Assembly (NCBI GenBank): GCA_000727475.1
Contig: KL647308.1
Location: 1,953,091-2,017,090 of the forward strand
Direction of reading: 5' to 3'
DNA from: Sarcocystis neurona
Taxonomy: Eukaryota > Apicomplexa > Conoidasida > Eucoccidiorida > Sarcocystidae
DNA: 64,000 nt
The notes beneath the pieces are model-generated. The model saw only the letters and a program-made list of their open reading frames with translations, did not search any database and had not been told where the DNA came from. A program made the translations under genes and the position numbers. This document shows positions 33,673 through 45,700 of the stretch, one piece after another. Numbering within the stretch: the stretch's first letter is position 1; each line of letters begins with the position of its first letter.

Positions 33673-34440
33673 ACAGCAGCAGCGACGACGCAGCAGCAAC
33701 TCTGCTGCTCGTGGAGGACGAACAGCAGCGGCAGCAGACCCACCTGCCAGAACAGCCGTGTCAGCTGCAACACAGGCAGCACGCGCAGCAGCAACAGCAG
33801 CAGCAGCAACAGCAGCAGCAGGAACGGCAATTCTTGGTGCAGGAGCAACAGCAGCAGCGGGGGCGACACGTGGGCCTTTCACAGCAGCGTCTCAAACAGC
33901 AGCACCTGCTGCAGCGGACTTTGCTGCATGCACAGCGCAGAGTCGGCGCTGCCGCTGGTTCCTTTCCGGGGTCTCCGGCACCTAGAGAAGCTGCTGCTGC
34001 TGCTGGCAGCGGCGTGGAGGACGCATGTACGAAGCCGTCCGTTCGTCCGCATGCTGCTAGCTGTCTTTGCTGCCCCAGCAGCAGCTGCACGCCTTGTCCA
34101 AGTAAGCCAACTCCGGCGTCTCTGTTGCTGCTGCTGTCTTTGCTGCTGCTGCTGCGTGTCTGTTGCTTCCGCCGTTGTACTGGGCTGCCGCATCCTGGCC
34201 GGCTCGCGTCCCGTGCTTGTCCTGCTGCTGCGCTTGCTCGCGTGCCGCTTGCTGCTGCCGCTGCTGCTCTTGGGCTGCTGTTGTTGCTGCGGCTCCTGTT
34301 TCCCCTGTCGACTGCTGCTGCTTTGTTTGCTCCTCCGTCTGCTCAGCTCTGCTGCATCCGGGACAGCTGCGGCCTCTGCCACTGTCTCTGCTGCTCCTGC
34401 GGCTGCTGTCCATGTCGCAGGAAGGCGTCGCACCTCTAGG
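33550..34440 (+). CDS. overlapping second-frame coding segment
   Basis: Frame 0 reads CRNAPDAFVEQANIEEQRDV, LGVAAGLLFVGQSRSNSSSD, TLLLVEDEQQRQQTHLPEQP and, after a Gln run, RHVGLSQQRLKQQHLLQRTL. It overlaps the end of the frame-1 segment, where both frames look coding for about 120 bp. Only one can be right there. The switch suggests an intron whose ends I could not fix. The last 300 bp (Leu/Cys runs) are weak. Confidence 0.4.
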
Positions 34441-34549
34441 CAGCAGGAGCAGCAGCAAGACGACGCACAGCGGGGCCTCTCTGCTGCCGCAGCGGCTTGC
34501 TGCTGCTCATCTGCCACCACTTCACTCACTTCATCGCGAAGGTGCTGAC

Positions 34550-37512
34550 GCTGGTCCCGCTGCTGATGCAGCTGCTGCTGCCTCCGCTGGCGGTGCAAAC
34601 TGCGTTACGCCTATTGCTGGTGACGCTGCTGCGACGGGGATTGACACTGCTAACAAAGCTGCTGTCGCTGCTGGTGGAGCTGCTGCTGCAGCAGCGGAGA
34701 AGCACCCGCCCGAGCCTCAGCAGAAGTGCCCCCAGTTATCTGCGCAGCAGCTGCAGGAGAAGCAGCAGCAGCAGGAGAAGCGACAGCAGCAGATGGCGAA
34801 GGAGCAGCAAGGTGAGAAGCTGGTGGAGACGTACGAGCAGCAGGAGGAGGAAGAGCAGCAGCAACAGCAGCAGCAGGAGAGGCAGCAGCTGGAGGAAAAG
34901 GAGACGCGGCACGGGCAGCAAGGAAAGCAGCAGCAGCTGCTGCGGCAGCATCAGGTGCCGCACCAGCAGCATCAAGAACTTCAATGGCAGGAACAGCAGC
35001 AGCAGGAGCAGCAGAAGATCCAGCAGGAGGAGCAGCAGCAGGAGGAACAGCAGCAGGAGGAACAGCAGCAGAAGGAGCAGCAGGAGGAGGGGAAGGCGCG
35101 TTTTGCAGAGGATGGTGGGGGGGACGATTTGTTGCAGCAGCAGGTTGCAGCAGCAGCAGGGGATGAAGCCGAGGACGGGCCCCACGCACGAGGAGAAGCC
35201 GCAGCAGCAGCTGCTGGTGACAGCAGCTGCAGCAGCTGCTTTTGGTTTTCGTATTTTTCGCAGCAGGTCCTGCAGTTGCCGGAGAGGGGAGACAGGACGC
35301 GCTTTTTGTCGTCTGCAGCAGCAGAGGACCCTGCTGTCGCTGCTGCCGCTGCTGTTTCTCCTTTCTCAGCGCCGTATGCCACGCTCTTTGCGCCGCAAGG
35401 GCAGCAGCAGCAGTGTGGGGAGCAACAGCAGCAGCTGCACGTCGAACAGCGACAGCTGCCCAAGCAGCAGCAGCAGGAGAAAAAACTCGATCAGCAGGGC
35501 AGTGGGAAGCTGCAGCAGCGGCATCGGCTCTGTCAGCGGGTAGCTAGTTGCCGAAGGGCTTCACCACAAACGAACAAGCAGATGCACTTGCTGCTGCCTC
35601 CTGGCTTTGCCGGCCAATGCCTGCCGTCCACCAGCAGCTGCAGCAGAAGCGGCAGTGACGTCCCCCCTGCCCCACGTTGGTCCTGCAGATCTGCCTCTGG
35701 TGACGCAACAGCAGAAGCAGGAGCAGCAGCAGGAGCAGCAGCAGGAGCAGCAGCAGCGGCAGCAGAAGCAGAAGCAACAAACACAGCAGAAGCAACAGAG
35801 ACAACAGTAGCAAGAAAGGCGGGAATGCTGGCCAGCGGTTTCTCCGCTGCCGCTGCAGCCGCACAGACAACGCGGCGAGTCTTGGAGGTCTCTACTGCTG
35901 CTGCTGCAGCGAAGCAGTATCTCCCCCCGCCGCAGGTTGCAGCAGCGACAGCAGCAGCGGGCCGGTTGGACGCGGGACGAGGGAAATGCGTGGCTGCAGT
36001 CGCAGCAGCAGAGCCACACAACGACGTTGCCCGTGCTGCTGCTGTTGCTGCAGCAGCAGAGTCTTGCAGCCTCCCTGCAGCAGCTGCTGTTACCGATTTC
36101 TCGTCGACGTCGTGGTTTGTTGAAAGTTTTGCCGTTGCATCAGCAGCAGTGGCAAGCGTTCCTCTCTCGGTAGCGGTGGAACTCTGCGCTGCAGAAACGA
36201 AGCAGCAGCATCCTCGGCTCTTCCTGCTGCTGCATCAGGTTCTCCGCTACCTGCAGGACTGCGACGTTTCTCTCTGCTGCTGGTGCAGCTCTCTCCTCTC
36301 CCCTAGTTTCCTCGTACCTGCCGGGGGCTGCTGCTGCTGCCGCTCGACCTCCTCCTCCGCCGCCTCTTCTTCCTTCTGTGCTGCTGCTGCTGGTGCAGGG
36401 TCGCGCAGCTGCCTCTCGAGCTGCACCTGCGATTCGTCCCTTGCCGGTTCGTTGAACTGCTGCTGCTCGCATGCAGCCAACACCTTGTTCGCAGCAGCAG
36501 CAGCAGCCACCGGCGCAACAGTGTCACGAGGAGCAGCAGCAGCAGCGGCAGATGCGACAGTTGTAGCAGCACGGCCAAACGCGCATGAGTCAGCGGGCGC
36601 TGCTGCGGCAGCGGCAACAGCCGCAGCAACAGAAAAAGCCGCAGCAGCAGCAACAGGGCTACATCGCCACGCACTGCGAGCAGCGGGTGCGGCAGCAGCA
36701 GCAGAAGCAGCTTTCTCAGGAATAGCGGAAAGTCAAGCGGCAGCACCTTTGCAAGAACTGGGAGCAGCAGGAGACGCGGGGGGGTGCCACGCATGTAGGT
36801 GTGAGAGAGGTGGCAGCAGCCGCCACAGCGTTGCCGTGTTGGGCGCGGAAAGAGAAGCAGCAGCGGAGGAACCGCGTGGCCGTCGACCTGCGCGTGCGTT
36901 GCGATGTGTGTACACTCCAGCGAGGTGTTGTTATTTTGCAGTGGCGGCTGCTGCTGGCCGAGTTCGAAGAGAACTTGTGCGGCTCCTGCTGCATCCCTGT
37001 CACGTCGCTGACCCTACACTCAAAGACTTGCTGCTGGTAGACATTGCAACGGACGAGCTGCAGCAGCAGCTGATCAGGAAGATTCTCTGCGTAAATCCTG
37101 TCACAGGGAAAAACAGCTTGTACTTGGCACTGCGGGAGCAGCAGGAGCACATGCAGCAGCGACAGCAGCAGCTGCTGCATCAGCGGAACCGGCGGCACCG
37201 GCAGGAGACGAAGCTCGAGGAGGAACAGCAGCAGCGGAAAGAAGAGAAACAGCAGCAGGAAGAGCAGCAGCAGCGCGGAGAGAAACCGCAACCGAAGGGG
37301 ACGCAGCAGGAGCTCTACGAACAGCAGAGAAGTACGCGCAGCGAGACGTGGTTCCCGCGGCAGCAGCAGGCGGTTGCGTTGGTGGGGGTTCAAAAGCAGG
37401 GAGAGAGAAGAACTACGCCGCAGCAGCAGTTGCGTTCATTGGCGCCGCACCTGCTGCTGCTGCAGGAACTGTTGCACCAGCTTCTTCCCGGTCTGCTGCT
37501 GCTGCATCCCTG
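34550..37512 (+). CDS. Q/E coiled-coil and Ala-rich coding segment, ends at a strong donor
   Basis: Frame 2 is open over the whole span. In order it holds GADAGPAADAAAAASAGGAN, a Q/E-rich coiled coil (34730-35100), SCFWFSYFSQQVLQLPERGD near 35240, VSPFSAPYATLFAPQ, PPGFAGQCLPSTSSC, Ala/Glu repeats, DFSSTSWFVESFAVASAAVA near 36100, HPRLFLLLHQVLRYLQDCDV and DPTLKDLLLVDIATDELQQQ near 37010. LIRKILCVNPVTGKNSLYLA then leads into a long Q/E/R coiled coil. It reaches CATCCCTG|GTGAGT at 37512, an excellent donor three bases before an in-frame TGA. Competing coding-like peptides in frame 0 (35937-36173, 36801-37040) show that internal structure is unresolved. Confidence 0.5.
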
Positions 37513-38510
37513 GTGAGTTCTCTGCTGCAAAGTTCCCACACAGATGCAGCAGTTCGACTATCCTAGCAGGTTGTCTTCAGCACTTCTTTATCAGCAGGAG
37601 TTCTTTTGCTGGCTGACCCCCTCATCGTCGCGTCACTCGACCGTTCGCCTGCACTCGTGCTGCACCGCATGCAACGACAAAGCATCACCGTCGATCACGA
37701 GCCATGCGCTCCACCCTGGGGGACGTATGTCTTCCATACGTACTGCTGCAGATACGTCTGCGTTTGTACGTATACATAAACGTAGAAACACATAGAGAGA
37801 CAGAGACAGAGACATAGACAGACGCACCTAAGAAGGCGCAGGGGCAGCATATATATACATATATATATATATATGGAGAGAGTGAGAGGAGGAGAGGGAG
37901 AAAGCGAAGGCGAGAGAGGAAGGGAGAGGGGAAGAAAACTACAGGGAGAAAGAAGGGGAGTGTAATTCGTATAGATATGTATATATATATGTATATGTGT
38001 GTGTATACGTGGAAGGCGCTGCTGTTGGGGGGAAAGCGCTGTGGTAGGAATGGCCGATGGGAGAGGCGCATGCAAGCGAGCGCACGGCAGGCGGGAAGCA
38101 ACAGCAGATCCGCTTCTGCTACCGTATCACGCCTCTGCTGCTGCTGCTGCTGTCCCACGCCTCTGCAGCTGCTACCGTCCCACGTCTCTGCTGCTGCTGC
38201 CGTCCCACGTCTCTGCTGCTGCTGCCGTCCCACGCCTCTGCTGCTGCTGCTGCCGTCCCGTGCCTCTGCTGCGGGTGCTGCCGTCCCGCGCTTCTGCTGC
38301 TGCAGGTGGCATCACATGCCGCTGTTGCAGCTGGCCGGGGTGGCACTGGGTGGCTCGCAGCGGTGCAGCAGCGGTCGGTCGTTGCCGCTGCCACGTGCTG
38401 CTGCAGCTGCTGCCTTCTCGGTTGCCCACGCACTGCAGTTCTTCACCCCGCCCGGCGCGCGCGTCCACCCAACCTGCCTCATGCCGCTGCCGCTTGTTCT
38501 CCTGCTCCTC
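37513..38510. other. intron-like interval with GA/TA tract and minisatellite
   Basis: The interval opens with GTGAGT. A TATATA tract and a purine-rich GAGAGG tract lie at 37845-37970, and a CTG-based minisatellite at 38111-38310. No firm exon is seen. A possible acceptor TCTTTATCAGCAG lies near 37600. Confidence 0.4.
38111..38310. repeat. 24-27 bp CTG-containing minisatellite
   Basis: About seven copies of CTCTGCTGCTGCTGCCGTCC followed by CACG occur. Unit lengths are 24 or 27 bp with substitutions (CCCGCGC, CCCGTGC). All lengths are multiples of three. The minus strand reads as WDGSSSRDVGRQQQQRRG-like repeats and the plus strand as VPRLCCCC or ASAAAAVP. Confidence 0.8.
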
Positions 38511-38756
38511 TTCCCTTTCGTCTGCACGCAGCAGCGCAGGGGGGCCGCGCCGCAGCGGGGCAGCAGCAGCAGAAGCAGGCTTTTTATCTGCGGCCTCCTG
38601 CGCTGCTGCTGCTGTTGGCCCCTCTTCTGCTGGTGCTGCCCTCTTCCTGCTGCACTAGCTCCCCTGGTACTGCTGCTGCTGCTCTCTTACTCTATCACTG
38701 GCCTCGCAGGGACTCTGGTACGCGTGTCGCCACTGCTGCTGCTGCTGTTGCTGCAG
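38511..38756 (+). CDS. weak candidate exon
   Basis: Frame 2 reads RLHAAAQGGRAAAGQQQQKQ, AFYLRPPALLLLLAPLLLVL and YHWPRRDSGTRVATAAAAVA, with a membrane-like Leu stretch. All three plus frames are open here, so support is modest. The 3' limit coincides with the acceptor of the next exon, so the real donor would have to lie upstream. Confidence 0.28.
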
Positions 38757-39354
38757 GTATGAAGAATTGAACGCGATTTACGAGGACTGGGAGGCGCTGC
38801 GGTGCATGCAGCAGCAGGAGCGGCGCCGCGGCATCTGTCGGGAAACCCGGCGGCACGACAGCAGCAGCAGGAACAACAGCCAAACGGGCAGTCGTAGCAG
38901 CAACTGCAGCAGCAGAAACGGCAGCAACAACAGGAGGAACATCTCTACGCAGAGCAGCCGGGACGCGCCCTCGAACGCGAACGGCAGCAACAGCGGGGAA
39001 GGGCATATCCCTTTGTCAAGCCCGCACAGCAGGTGCCTCTACTGCAGCGGGGGAGGGCTTCTCAACTACGGAGAAGACACAGACGGTGCTGCTGCTGTTG
39101 CTTCCGCTTCCGCGTCTGCTTCTTGCTCCTCTGCTCGGGGATTTTGCTGTTCCTCGTCTTCGTCGCTGGCCTGTGGTGGGGCTGCTGCTGTCGCTGCGGC
39201 CCCACGCCACTGCGACGATGCTGCTGCTGCTCCTGCGCGGGGCCCGAGCCTGCTGCTGCTGGCTGCTATTTGCGCGCGTCTGGAGCGATGCATTTCGCGT
39301 CTGCTGCTGCTCTGTCATGAACACCTGCATGCAAAACTTCGCTTCTTTGTTCAG
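38757..39354 (+). CDS. coding segment ending at TTCAG|GTACGC
   Basis: A TGCTGTTGCTGCAG acceptor (AG at 38755-38756) leads into YEELNAIYEDWEALRCMQQQ and ERRRGI, which is non-repetitive. Further on, frame 0 reads EEHLYAEQPGRALERERQQQ, RAYPFVKPAQQVPLLQ, a basic stretch and FLLLCSGILLFLVFVAGLWW, a good membrane segment. Frame 1 instead gives LLLLAAICARLERCISRLLL then CHEHLHAKLRFFVQ up to the donor. The frames conflict over the last 300 bp. If frame 0 is right, this is the C-terminal anchor of the upstream protein. Confidence 0.42.
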
Positions 39355-41260
39355 GTACGCCCTCTTTCTGTCTTCCCCTCTCTTCCACTCTCTTCTCTTC
39401 CTTTCTGTTGCGCACCCCTACGGATTTCCACCTCCTCAGTTCTCTACGGGCGTCTGCCTCTGTGCCTCCCTCTCCACACGTACGCATGTCCATCTCTATA
39501 TATATACATATATATATAGCATTCATATATAGCGAGAGATGTAGACATTCTTGGGTGCATTTCTATACGTATTAATGTGTCCCCCGCTGTGTGTTTATCT
39601 ATCCGCCTGTCTGAACATCACGCGAACATACATATATATCTATACTTACAGAGAGAGATGTACATATATGTATGCACTTGCTGAGAGGAATGTCCATATA
39701 TGTATATACGTATGTATAGGAGGAGTATATGGCTGATTGGTATGAGCAGAATATCGACGCCTCTACGTAGGTTTTCGTAGGTGTTGTGCGCCTTCCCTTT
39801 TGCTTCCTGTGTCGCCGTGCTGTCTCCGTGTCTCTCCGTGTGTGTGGGGTTGTGACTCGGTTCGCCCTCTGTCCGTCGCTGTCATATTCTCCCTGCATGC
39901 GTGGGCAGATATGTTGCCAGGGGGGGGGGTCCGCACGGAGCTCTACACACCGCGCACGGATGAAGAAGACGGTGGTCGCCCCAATTATTTTGCGTACACG
40001 CGCGGGCGCTGATGAAACGCATGCGCGCAACAGAGAGGGTGCTGCTGTGGTAGCCGCCTTCTCCGCAGAAATCTGCTGCCAGCAGCAGACCGGCGCTTGC
40101 TGCAGGGACAGGAAGAGAAAGGCGGTTATGCACCGCCTCTCCGCATGCGCTAATTTGAACGCGCGCCTCCATTTGTATCCGGCGTGCTGCTTCGTTTCTG
40201 CGTGTCCACGCCCCTCCGTTCTCGAAGCCGAGCACACCCGCCGCCCTAACATATGGACGTACACACGTGCATGCAGGCATCCATACTTGGTGGAATATAC
40301 ATATAGATAGATAGATACACGTGCATGCAGACATATATTCGCCTGTGGGTGTGTCTACATATATAGGTATACCTGTGCATGCAGATATACTTGGTGGGAT
40401 ATATATATATATATATGTAGATAGATAGATAGATACGCAGCCACACAAGTATGATACTCACGCACGTGTGTCATACCCGTATATATGTATATATATGTAT
40501 ATATGCATATATGTATATATAGTGGAGAAAGTGACATGAACAGGTAGCATTCATACAATGTCTACGTTTGCACACATGCAATTTATTTGGCCCAAATGCA
40601 TGCACATGCATCTACCCTTTGCATGCAATACCTACACACACTTTTTATTGATCCCTTCACACTAAATCCATATCTGTATCTATCTACATCTATATCTCTC
40701 TATATCTTTATCTCTGTGTCTGGGTTTCTCTCTATATATCTGTCTATCTATGTGTCTACAGCTATCTATCTGTCTACCTATATATATCTATCTACGTGTG
40801 TCTACCGTATATATATCTACGTGTGTCTACGTATATCTCTCTATCTATATCTGTCTATCTATATCTGTCTATCTATATCTCCCTATATTTATCTATATGT
40901 CTGTCTCCATCTGCCTAGCTGCGTCTATCTATATCCACCTACATCTATATCTATGTTTATCTGTCTATATCTGTTTCTATCTGTGTAACTATTATATCTA
41001 CTTCTACCCATATAGCTATACCTATCTATCTATCTATACGTATCTATGTACGAGTCTGTATCTATATGTCTGTATATATATATATCTGTGTGTATCTATC
41101 TATATATATGTATATCCATATATCTATATCTATCTATATATCTATATCTATCTATATATGTGTGCAGCGAAGACATCTTCTACGTATATGTATATATATA
41201 TATATGTTTATATTTATACAGAGCAGCAGGATAGGTAGTGTGCTCATCTAAATCTATACG
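39355..41260. other. intergenic or intronic, microsatellite-rich
   Basis: A T/C-rich stretch runs to 39480 and TATATA microsatellite covers 39490-39740. From 39740 to 40250 the sequence is normal, without convincing coding on either strand. TATA/TAGA repeats cover 40260-40540, and TCTATCTATATCTGTCTATC repeats cover 40670-41230. Confidence 0.6.
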
Positions 41261-41280
41261 TGTATATATATGCATGCGCG

Positions 41281-41529
41281 TCGTATAAGTATGTTGTCGT
41301 GGATGAATATAATTACTTGGCGTGGAGGCACGCTTGCCCGTGCATGCGTCCTGAGGACATTTTCTCGATAGATGCGCATGCGAACAGATATGTGTACGTG
41401 CGAGTGTTCAAAGGTATGGGAAGAAGATTCGAAGAAATAGTAGTATGTAAATACGGAGAGGAAGAGGTGAACCTACACATGCTTGCAGAGATATACGCAG
41501 GACCCGTGTTGGTGTTCGTGTGTGGATAG
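41281..41529 (+). CDS. candidate exon, globular and non-repetitive
   Basis: The frame reads KYVVVDEYNYLAWRHACPCM, RPEDIFSIDAHANRYVYVRV, FKGMGRRFEEIVVCKYGEEE and VNLHMLAEIYAGPVLVFV to a TAG at 41527. There are no homopolymers and a globular character. A donor-like TTCAAAG|GTATGG lies at about 41414, so the exon could end there. It sits just after microsatellite and before the giant gene, so it may be an early exon of it. The family is not recognised. Confidence 0.42.
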   Translation, partial: SYKYVVVDEYNYLAWRHACPCMRPEDIFSIDAHANRYVYVRVFKGMGRRFEEIVVCKYGEEEVNLHMLAEIYAGPVLVFVCG

Positions 41530-41567
41530 CAAGCACCCATATAAAAGGAACTCGTGCAATCTTGCAG

Positions 41568-41693
41568 CTCGTGGCAGCAGACTTTGCATTTGTCCTCGTT
41601 GCTTCTTCGCAGGCCAGAGAAGCATCTGCAGCGCTACCCGCGGCTCTGCTGCAGCACCTGGCGCAAGCGTCGACACTCCCTGTTGCTGCATGG
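41568..41693 (+). CDS. candidate upstream exon of the giant gene
   Basis: It is bounded by CAATCTTGCAG and GCATGG|GTAAGG, both strong consensus sites. It encodes 42 residues, LVAADFAFVLVASSQAREAS and AALPAALLQHLAQASTLPVA, in phase 0 at both ends. Joining to the acceptor at 42749 (CTGCAG|GTGTTG, also phase 0) would give a continuous frame into the giant exon. Confidence 0.5.
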
Positions 41694-41709
41694 GTAAGGT
41701 CTGCCGAAA

Positions 41710-42069
41710 GTGGTGCAACAACAGCAGCAGGTGGTGGGGGACGTTAAGCAGCAGCAGCAGGAGCAGCAGCGGCAGGTGGTAGGGCACGCTCAGCAGCAGC
41801 AGCAGGAGAAGCGGCAGCAGCTGGCAGGGGACGTTCGGCAGGAACAGCAGGAGCAGCGGCAGGAGCAGCAAGTGGTGGGGGACACTCAGCAGCAGCAGCA
41901 GGAGCAGCAGCGCCAGAAGCAGCAGCAGGAGAAGCAGCAGCAGGTGGCAGAAGATGCTCAGCAGCACCAGCAAGAGCAGCAGCTGCAGCAGAAGCAGCAG
42001 CAGGTGGTAGGGGACGCTCAGCAGCAGCAGGAGGAGCACAAGCAGCAGGTGGTGGGTGACGCTCAGCAG
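41710..42069. repeat. 36-69 bp CAG minisatellite reading VVGDxQQQQQEQQ
   Basis: Units consist of CAGCAGCAGCAGGAGCAG and CAGGTGGTGGGGGACGCT, repeated about seven times with variable numbers of CAG. The plus strand is open for about 120 codons to a TAG at 42070, reading Gln runs spaced by VVGDAQ or similar. It lies within the interval that splice sites suggest is an intron, yet it keeps frame. Whether it is translated is unresolved. Confidence 0.75.
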
Positions 42070-42749
42070 TAGCAGCTGCAGGAGGATTGCAGCAAGAGAC
42101 AGTGAGAGCAGTGGGGTGTTGACGAGGCCTGCCGCAAGAGCAGCAGCAATGGCAGCAGCGGCCGCTGCCGCAGGAGGAGCAGCAGCAGTCCTGTGTTTGC
42201 AGCAGCGGCGGGTGGGTCGCTAGCATCACCGATGCAGCAGCGTCCAGGGGGTAGTAGCAGCGTTACAGCAGCAGCCGCGCCGCGTAATCCCAGACATGAG
42301 CGACGGAAGAAATGCAGCAGCAGCAGGTTATTCAGCCAAATTGCCAGCAACAGCAAATTGATCAGGAGCAGCAGCAGCAGTCCTGCGCATCGTCTGAGCA
42401 ACAGCAGCCCCTATGACGCCGTAGCTTCACCGGCAGAACATTCTTCCCCCGCCGCTGTACTGCTGCTTCTAGTCCTCTTTCTGCTGTTTCTGCTGCTGCT
42501 GCTGTTCTGCTGCTACTGTTGTCCATTCGCTGCTGTTTCCCAGCTGCTGCTGCTGTTCGTACTGTTTTTGCCGCTGCAGTCGTCGTGTTGCAGCAGTTGT
42601 CCAGTCCCTGCTGCTGTTGTCCAGTTGCTGCTGCTGTTTATGTTCCTGCTGCTGCTAGTCGTGCTACTGCTGCTGCTGTTGGTGGTGTTGTTGCTGCAGT
42701 GTGTCTGCGGAGGAATGTGTGTGCTGCTGGTGCATTTTTGGCCCTGCAG

Positions 42750-45700
42750 GTGTTGCAGCGGCTGTTATTGGCGCTGCAGCAGCTGCCGGTCCTTGCGGCT
42801 GCTCCACCCCCTGCGCTGCTGTCGGAGGAAGAAGCGGCAGCAGGCCTGTTGGTATTTCTGCCGCGTTTCTCTTTTGCAAAGTACCTTCCTCCGACACCGT
42901 TCCCTCTGCTGCTGGCAGCAGCAGAATTCGACGAAGAAGTTGGTGAGCTGCCCCAAAACGTGAGGGGTCTGCTGCTCTGCCCTGCGGCTGCATCTTTCCT
43001 GCGTCAAGCAACGCAGCAGCTGCTGCAGCTGCAGCTGCTGCAGATCCGCGGATCGCCGCCGCAGCAGCAGCTTCTCATCCCCTGTCTGCCCACGCCACCC
43101 CCTGCTGCTGCAGAAGCAAAAGCAGCAGCTGACCGAGGAACGGCGCCAGCAGCAACGGCACCAGCAGCAGCGCCAGGAGCAGCAGCGGCAGCAGGAGCAG
43201 ATGGAATAGAGCCGCGACGCATGCAGGTCCGTTGCGCGGAGAAGCCGACTGCAGCAGCGAAGCACGGGCTAGACGACGCCGTTCGGCAGCAGCAGCTGCA
43301 GCAGAGTAGAGGGCAGGAACGACAGCAGGAAGGGGCCGGCAGAGCGCAGCACAAGCAGCAGCAGACCGTCGAACGGCAGCGACAGCAACAGATACAACGC
43401 AGCCAGGCCGACGGCAGCAGCAGTTTGCTGCAGCGCGAGCACGGGCGAAAAAAGCAGCAGAGGCAGCCAGAGCAGCACCTACAGAAAAGACGGTGGGGTC
43501 GTAGAGCAGATGATTGCTCGCGTGTCGTCCTTGCTGCTGCATCTTCGTTTAAAGCAGGAGCCCATGTGAACACACCTGCTGCTTCTGCTGGCGTGCAACC
43601 CCCAGCTCTTGCGGCTGCTGCTGCTGCGGCTGCTTCTTCAGAGAATGTCAGCGTTGCTTCTGCTGTTGCTGCTGCCGATCCTGCTGCTGCTGAAGCTGCT
43701 GCTTCTGCCACTGGAGCTCGGGCTACGCTTGCTGCTGCAGACAATATTGCTGCTGATGCTGCTGTTGCAGCCTGTCTGCTGCAGCAAACGAACGAGGAAG
43801 CTCAGAAGGTGCAGCAGGCGTGGAGTTTCGGCGAGCTGTGCCTTGCCCTTGCTACGGCAGCAGCAACAGCAGCAGCTACAGCTGGGAAAACGCCAGAGAG
43901 AGAAGGAACGGTAGCAGCAGGAGGACCAAGAGAGACAGAAGCAACGGCAGCAAACAACCGTTTCCTCGGAGCGAAAAAGGGAAAGAATGGGGAAGAGGAC
44001 GGTCATGCTGCTGGTGCTGCTGCTGTTGAAACACAGGAGCACGTACCCTCGCAGCTGCCGCTGCAGCTGTACAGACCTGCTGCTGCTAGTAGACTGTTGC
44101 TGCAGGCGGCGTCACAACGCTGCTTTGTCTTCCTTTGCACAGACCCCGTCGTCTTCCTCCGCCTTTTGTTTAACTTGCTGCTGCAGCACAGGCGGCAGCA
44201 GCAGCGACAGCAGCGGCACCAGCAGCGAGAGCAGCAGGAGCGGCGAGAGCAGCAGCAGCTAGAGCAGCAGCAGCAGCGAGAGCGGCTGCCGCAGCAAAAG
44301 CAGTGGCGCCCGAAGCAGCGTCAGGGAAAGGAGGAAGACCAACAGCAGCAGGAGCAGCAGCAGGGCGAAGGAGACGCGGTAACACACAGACAGCACGCTG
44401 CTACTGTAAGAAGTGTATGCAGCTGGATGGAACGGGCGCGCAGTGAGGGCACCTCATTCGACAAGACACGCAATTCGCAAAGGAAAGAAAGAGAGAGTGA
44501 TGCTGCTGCTGCTGTACCTTCTCCGATTGCTGCATCTGCTACTCGTTCAGCTGCTGCGTCTATTGCGGCTCCATTGCCTGCTTCTCGTGCTGCTGCTGCA
44601 GCGGCACGGCCTTCCGGTTTCCCTGCTACGGCCGCTTCTTCTCTTATTTCTGCTGCAGCGGCTTCTGCTGCGTCTCCCTTGTCTTCTGCTGGTGGAACTG
44701 TCGCTGCGGCTGCTGGGTCCCCGGGGCGTCGTAGAAACAGCGAGCCAGCTCTGTGCAGCAGGAGCGGCTGCTGCAGCGACACGTACGGCGGCGGCTTGTG
44801 GGGTGCCGCTGCACAGCAGCAGCAGCAACAGCAGCAGGCGCAAAGCAGGAGCAGCAGCAACACCCGCAATAGCAGCAGGAACAAGACTAGCACGAGCCGC
44901 AAAACCAACAGGAGCACCGGCCCCTGCAGCAGCACCAGCCCCAGCAGCACGAGCAGCAGCAGCACGTGCAGCAGCAGCACCAGCCCCAGCAGCACGAGCA
45001 GCAGCAGCACGTGCAGCAGCAGCACGAGCAGCAGCAGCACGAGCAGCAGCAGCACGAGCAGCAGCATCACGAGCAGCAGCAGCACAAGCAAGTGTTTGGC
45101 GCTATGGAGCAGCAGCGGCGACGAGAAGGAGGAACGCTTTCCTCCAGTTAGCTGCAGCAGCAGCAGAAACACCATGGGCAACGTCTTTTCTGTAACTGCT
45201 CGACAGGTAGCTGCTGCATGCGAAGAGAGACAGAGACCGCAGGAGCGCAGCCTTTTGCTGCTCAGCAGCGAGCAGCAGCTGTCTGCTGCTTGTCGAGAGC
45301 AGCAGCTCCACCAAAGTCTGCAGCAGCTGCGACGCGGGAGAATACGGCCACCCGCACCAGCTGAGCGCCTCCTGTCTTGCAGCATTAGCAGCCACTCCTC
45401 TGCACGTTGCAAAGCACCTGCAAGTGACGTTGCTGCTGCTAATGCTACTGCTGCTGCAGGTGCTCAATCTGCTGCCGACAAGCACGCCGTTGCTGCACCT
45501 GCGCATGAGAGAGGAAGACCCTGCGCTGCTGGTGCTGAAAGTGCCTCTGCTGGGCCAGCAGGCGAGCGAGCACCGGCAGAGAAAGCAGCAGCAGTCCAAG
45601 GCGAAGAAGCGGCAGCAGCAGCAGCCGAGGCAACAGCAGCAGCAGCAGAGGACGCCACTGCAGCACCGAGTGCAGCAGCAGCAGCAGCGAGACAGAGGGC

